This document shows, one piece after another, positions 19,328-20,920 of a stretch of 20,920 bases of DNA. Below the pieces are notes generated by a model. The model was not told the DNA's origin and ran no database searches. It was given only the letters and a program-made list of their open reading frames with translations. The translations under genes were made by a program, and so were the position numbers. This DNA comes from Lichtheimia corymbifera B2541. Lineage: Eukaryota > Mucoromycota > Mucoromycetes > Mucorales > Lichtheimiaceae. Where the stretch lies: assembly GCA_000697475.1 (NCBI GenBank), contig JNEU01000913.1, positions 1-20,920 on the forward strand. The letters run 5' to 3'. The first letter of the stretch is position 1. Each line of letters opens with the position of its first letter.

Positions 19328-20920
19328 ACCTTTGTGTTTTACATATGCGGCTGTAGCAAGATGGAGTTGCTTTCTCCTAGTGGATGGTGTCGGCTGCATT
19401 AACGGAAAGATGGAGAGCTGAGTAAAATGGCACGTGGTCGTTACACAATCACGCCCTTGACAGGTTCCTGCACAAATGGATGATGATGATGATGAACATT
19501 GCCTTCAGGAAGGTACGCACGTAAACAATATCCAATAATGAAAGATGTGTCAAGGCATGTGTAGTATGACAATAACAGCTCCACATCAAATTTGGATGTA
19601 GGAGAAGGTCGAGTTGCATGAACCAATTTATATATGTATGATGTAAACCCAGCCATTAACCAATTCAATGAGTGATCAGTTCATTTTTTCTCTCAATGTC
19701 ATCCCACTCCTCCTTATTGTACAGTATAACAAAAGCCATATACTTCTTGCATGACCGATATCGGAAACCATCTTTATTATTCCATCTTCGAAGCTATATT
19801 ATGTAATTCCACAAGCTAGCAAAAGTCCAAGTGCATAATAAACAAACAACGCTTTATTCCATCCAGCTACGATATCTTGCCACTATCATCGTATTTGTCC
19901 TCCTGGATCATTCGTACTGGCACTGGTAATAGTCAGCAGTCGTTAATCGCGTCGCCCCAAAATCCAGAACACGCCAAGTAGAAAGTAATAGGATCTTGCA
20001 GGTTTCCTTTTAGATGTCACACACGATAGAGTATGTACTTGATCACGACGTAACACTATAATGGGTAAGAGAAAGGTAAACCATGCTTGCTTGTGCGGTT
20101 TTCTTCAAACTGTCAAAAACAATCACTTTTATTATCAACTACACATTTCTATATAAGAGAAGGGTAGTAGCTTTATATACCAGATTACATAGATATTGAT
20201 ATAAGAAAAGTTTTATTATAATAAAAGTAAACAACTAGCTATGCCAATTCTTAGCCCATCCATGAAGATAGTTTCCAGGTGCGACCACGAGGAGGTGATT
20301 GGCAATCCACACCCGTAGTTTAACGTCGTTTCGGACGGAAATTTTAACGCCATAGTCGGGCGGAACATTATGAAGCCATGAACAGGGCTGAATCGTTTAA
20401 CGCCAGAAACAGGGCGGTGTCGTTAACGTCCTTGTCGTGAATCACGTTGTCGTTATCATCGTCATCTTTGCTGATCCACATATCCACATATCCACACTAG
20501 AAATACTCTATATCAGTCATCATTCCTAATGGAAACCATCATAGAGTCACCTACTTTCCACAGCGATCTCGAAGACTACGGCGCTTGAAGAGCTGACAGG
20601 GTTTCAAGTGAACGAAGGTACCCACCGGTTGAATACCCAAAGTTTCCTTTACGGCAACAAGTAGCACGTGTACGTCAAACTACCCCGATCAACTGGCCAG
20701 CGAGCACCTCCAATCCACAAGAACCTGAGCAGCATAAGCCATTCTTGAAGCACGGTATTGATCGTTCGTAATCCATATCTTTGCTGGTCCACTCTTTGCT
20801 GGTCCACTCTTTGCTGAATCCACATATTGCTGGTCCACGGCCTTGTTCCAAGTGCTACAAGGACATTCTTGTAATATGAGCAATGGCAGTCGAATAAAGT
20901 GGAACTCATCTATACCTGCT
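19328..20920 (-). repeat. Right arm of the >4-kb inverted repeat (cut by window end)
   Basis: Reverse complement of the left arm as described at 16608-18660. It holds one rather than two copies of the ~430-bp unit, a shorter minisatellite 1 array, the 26-bp array near 20307-20428, and the same 75-codon frame on the minus strand (19441-19668). The last bases of the window still pair with 16608-16618, so the arm continues outside. Its inner ~620 bp are also similar, on the same strand, to 915-~1520. Confidence 0.92.
20772..20838 (-). repeat. Minisatellite 1, right-arm array
   Basis: Minus-strand units gtggaccagcaaaga and gtggattcagcaaaga, about four in total. It is two units shorter than array A in the left arm, so copy number has changed since the arms were duplicated or last homogenised. 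Confidence 0.8.

Noticed and set aside
1..20920. CRISPR array, bacterial operon or prophage
   Set aside because: Spliced genes, TATA boxes and AATAAA signals are eukaryotic; the short repeats are tandem minisatellites without unique spacers.

Overview
The window looks like nuclear DNA of a filamentous, early-diverging fungus, most likely Mucoromycota. All four convincing genes are split by short introns (41-83 nt, mostly 50-70) with GTAAGT-type donors and CTAAC/CTAAT-like branch sites. Their families (Ssd1, a GT49 glycosyltransferase, a DHA2 MFS transporter, an MGST3-type MAPEG protein) fit such a genome. The phylum is an inference from gene content and intron style; no rRNA or other marker is present.

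Layout. 1-~1520 is repetitive: two short palindromes centred on GAGGTCGACCTC, followed by a diverged copy of the arm sequence seen at the right end. 1521-3339 is mainly intergenic and ends in the SSD1 promoter. 3340-7563 (+) is a nine-exon SSD1-like gene (about 1240 aa). 8936-10703 (+) is a four-exon GT49 glycosyltransferase (about 529 aa). 11181-13451 (-) is a ten-exon DHA2-type MFS transporter (about 567 aa). 14219-14841 (+) is a four-exon MGST3-like protein (about 145 aa). The transporter and the MAPEG gene are divergently transcribed from a 767-bp gap. 14842-16607 has no convincing gene. 16608-20920 is a very long inverted repeat: a left arm to 18660, a 667-bp spacer holding a third GAGGTCGACCTC palindrome, and a right arm from 19328 that runs off the window.

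The gene block contains conserved single genes with roles in RNA and cell-wall control (SSD1), glycan synthesis (GT49), drug or metabolite export (MFS) and glutathione-dependent detoxification (MGST3). Only the last two suggest a functional pairing by position. The most unusual material is the foldback repeat family. It has three palindromic cores built from shared end modules, arms that carry two minisatellites and a tandem duplication, and an older diverged copy at the left end in the opposite orientation. Exon boundaries were placed by eye from splice motifs, reading frame and family conservation. No database search was run.
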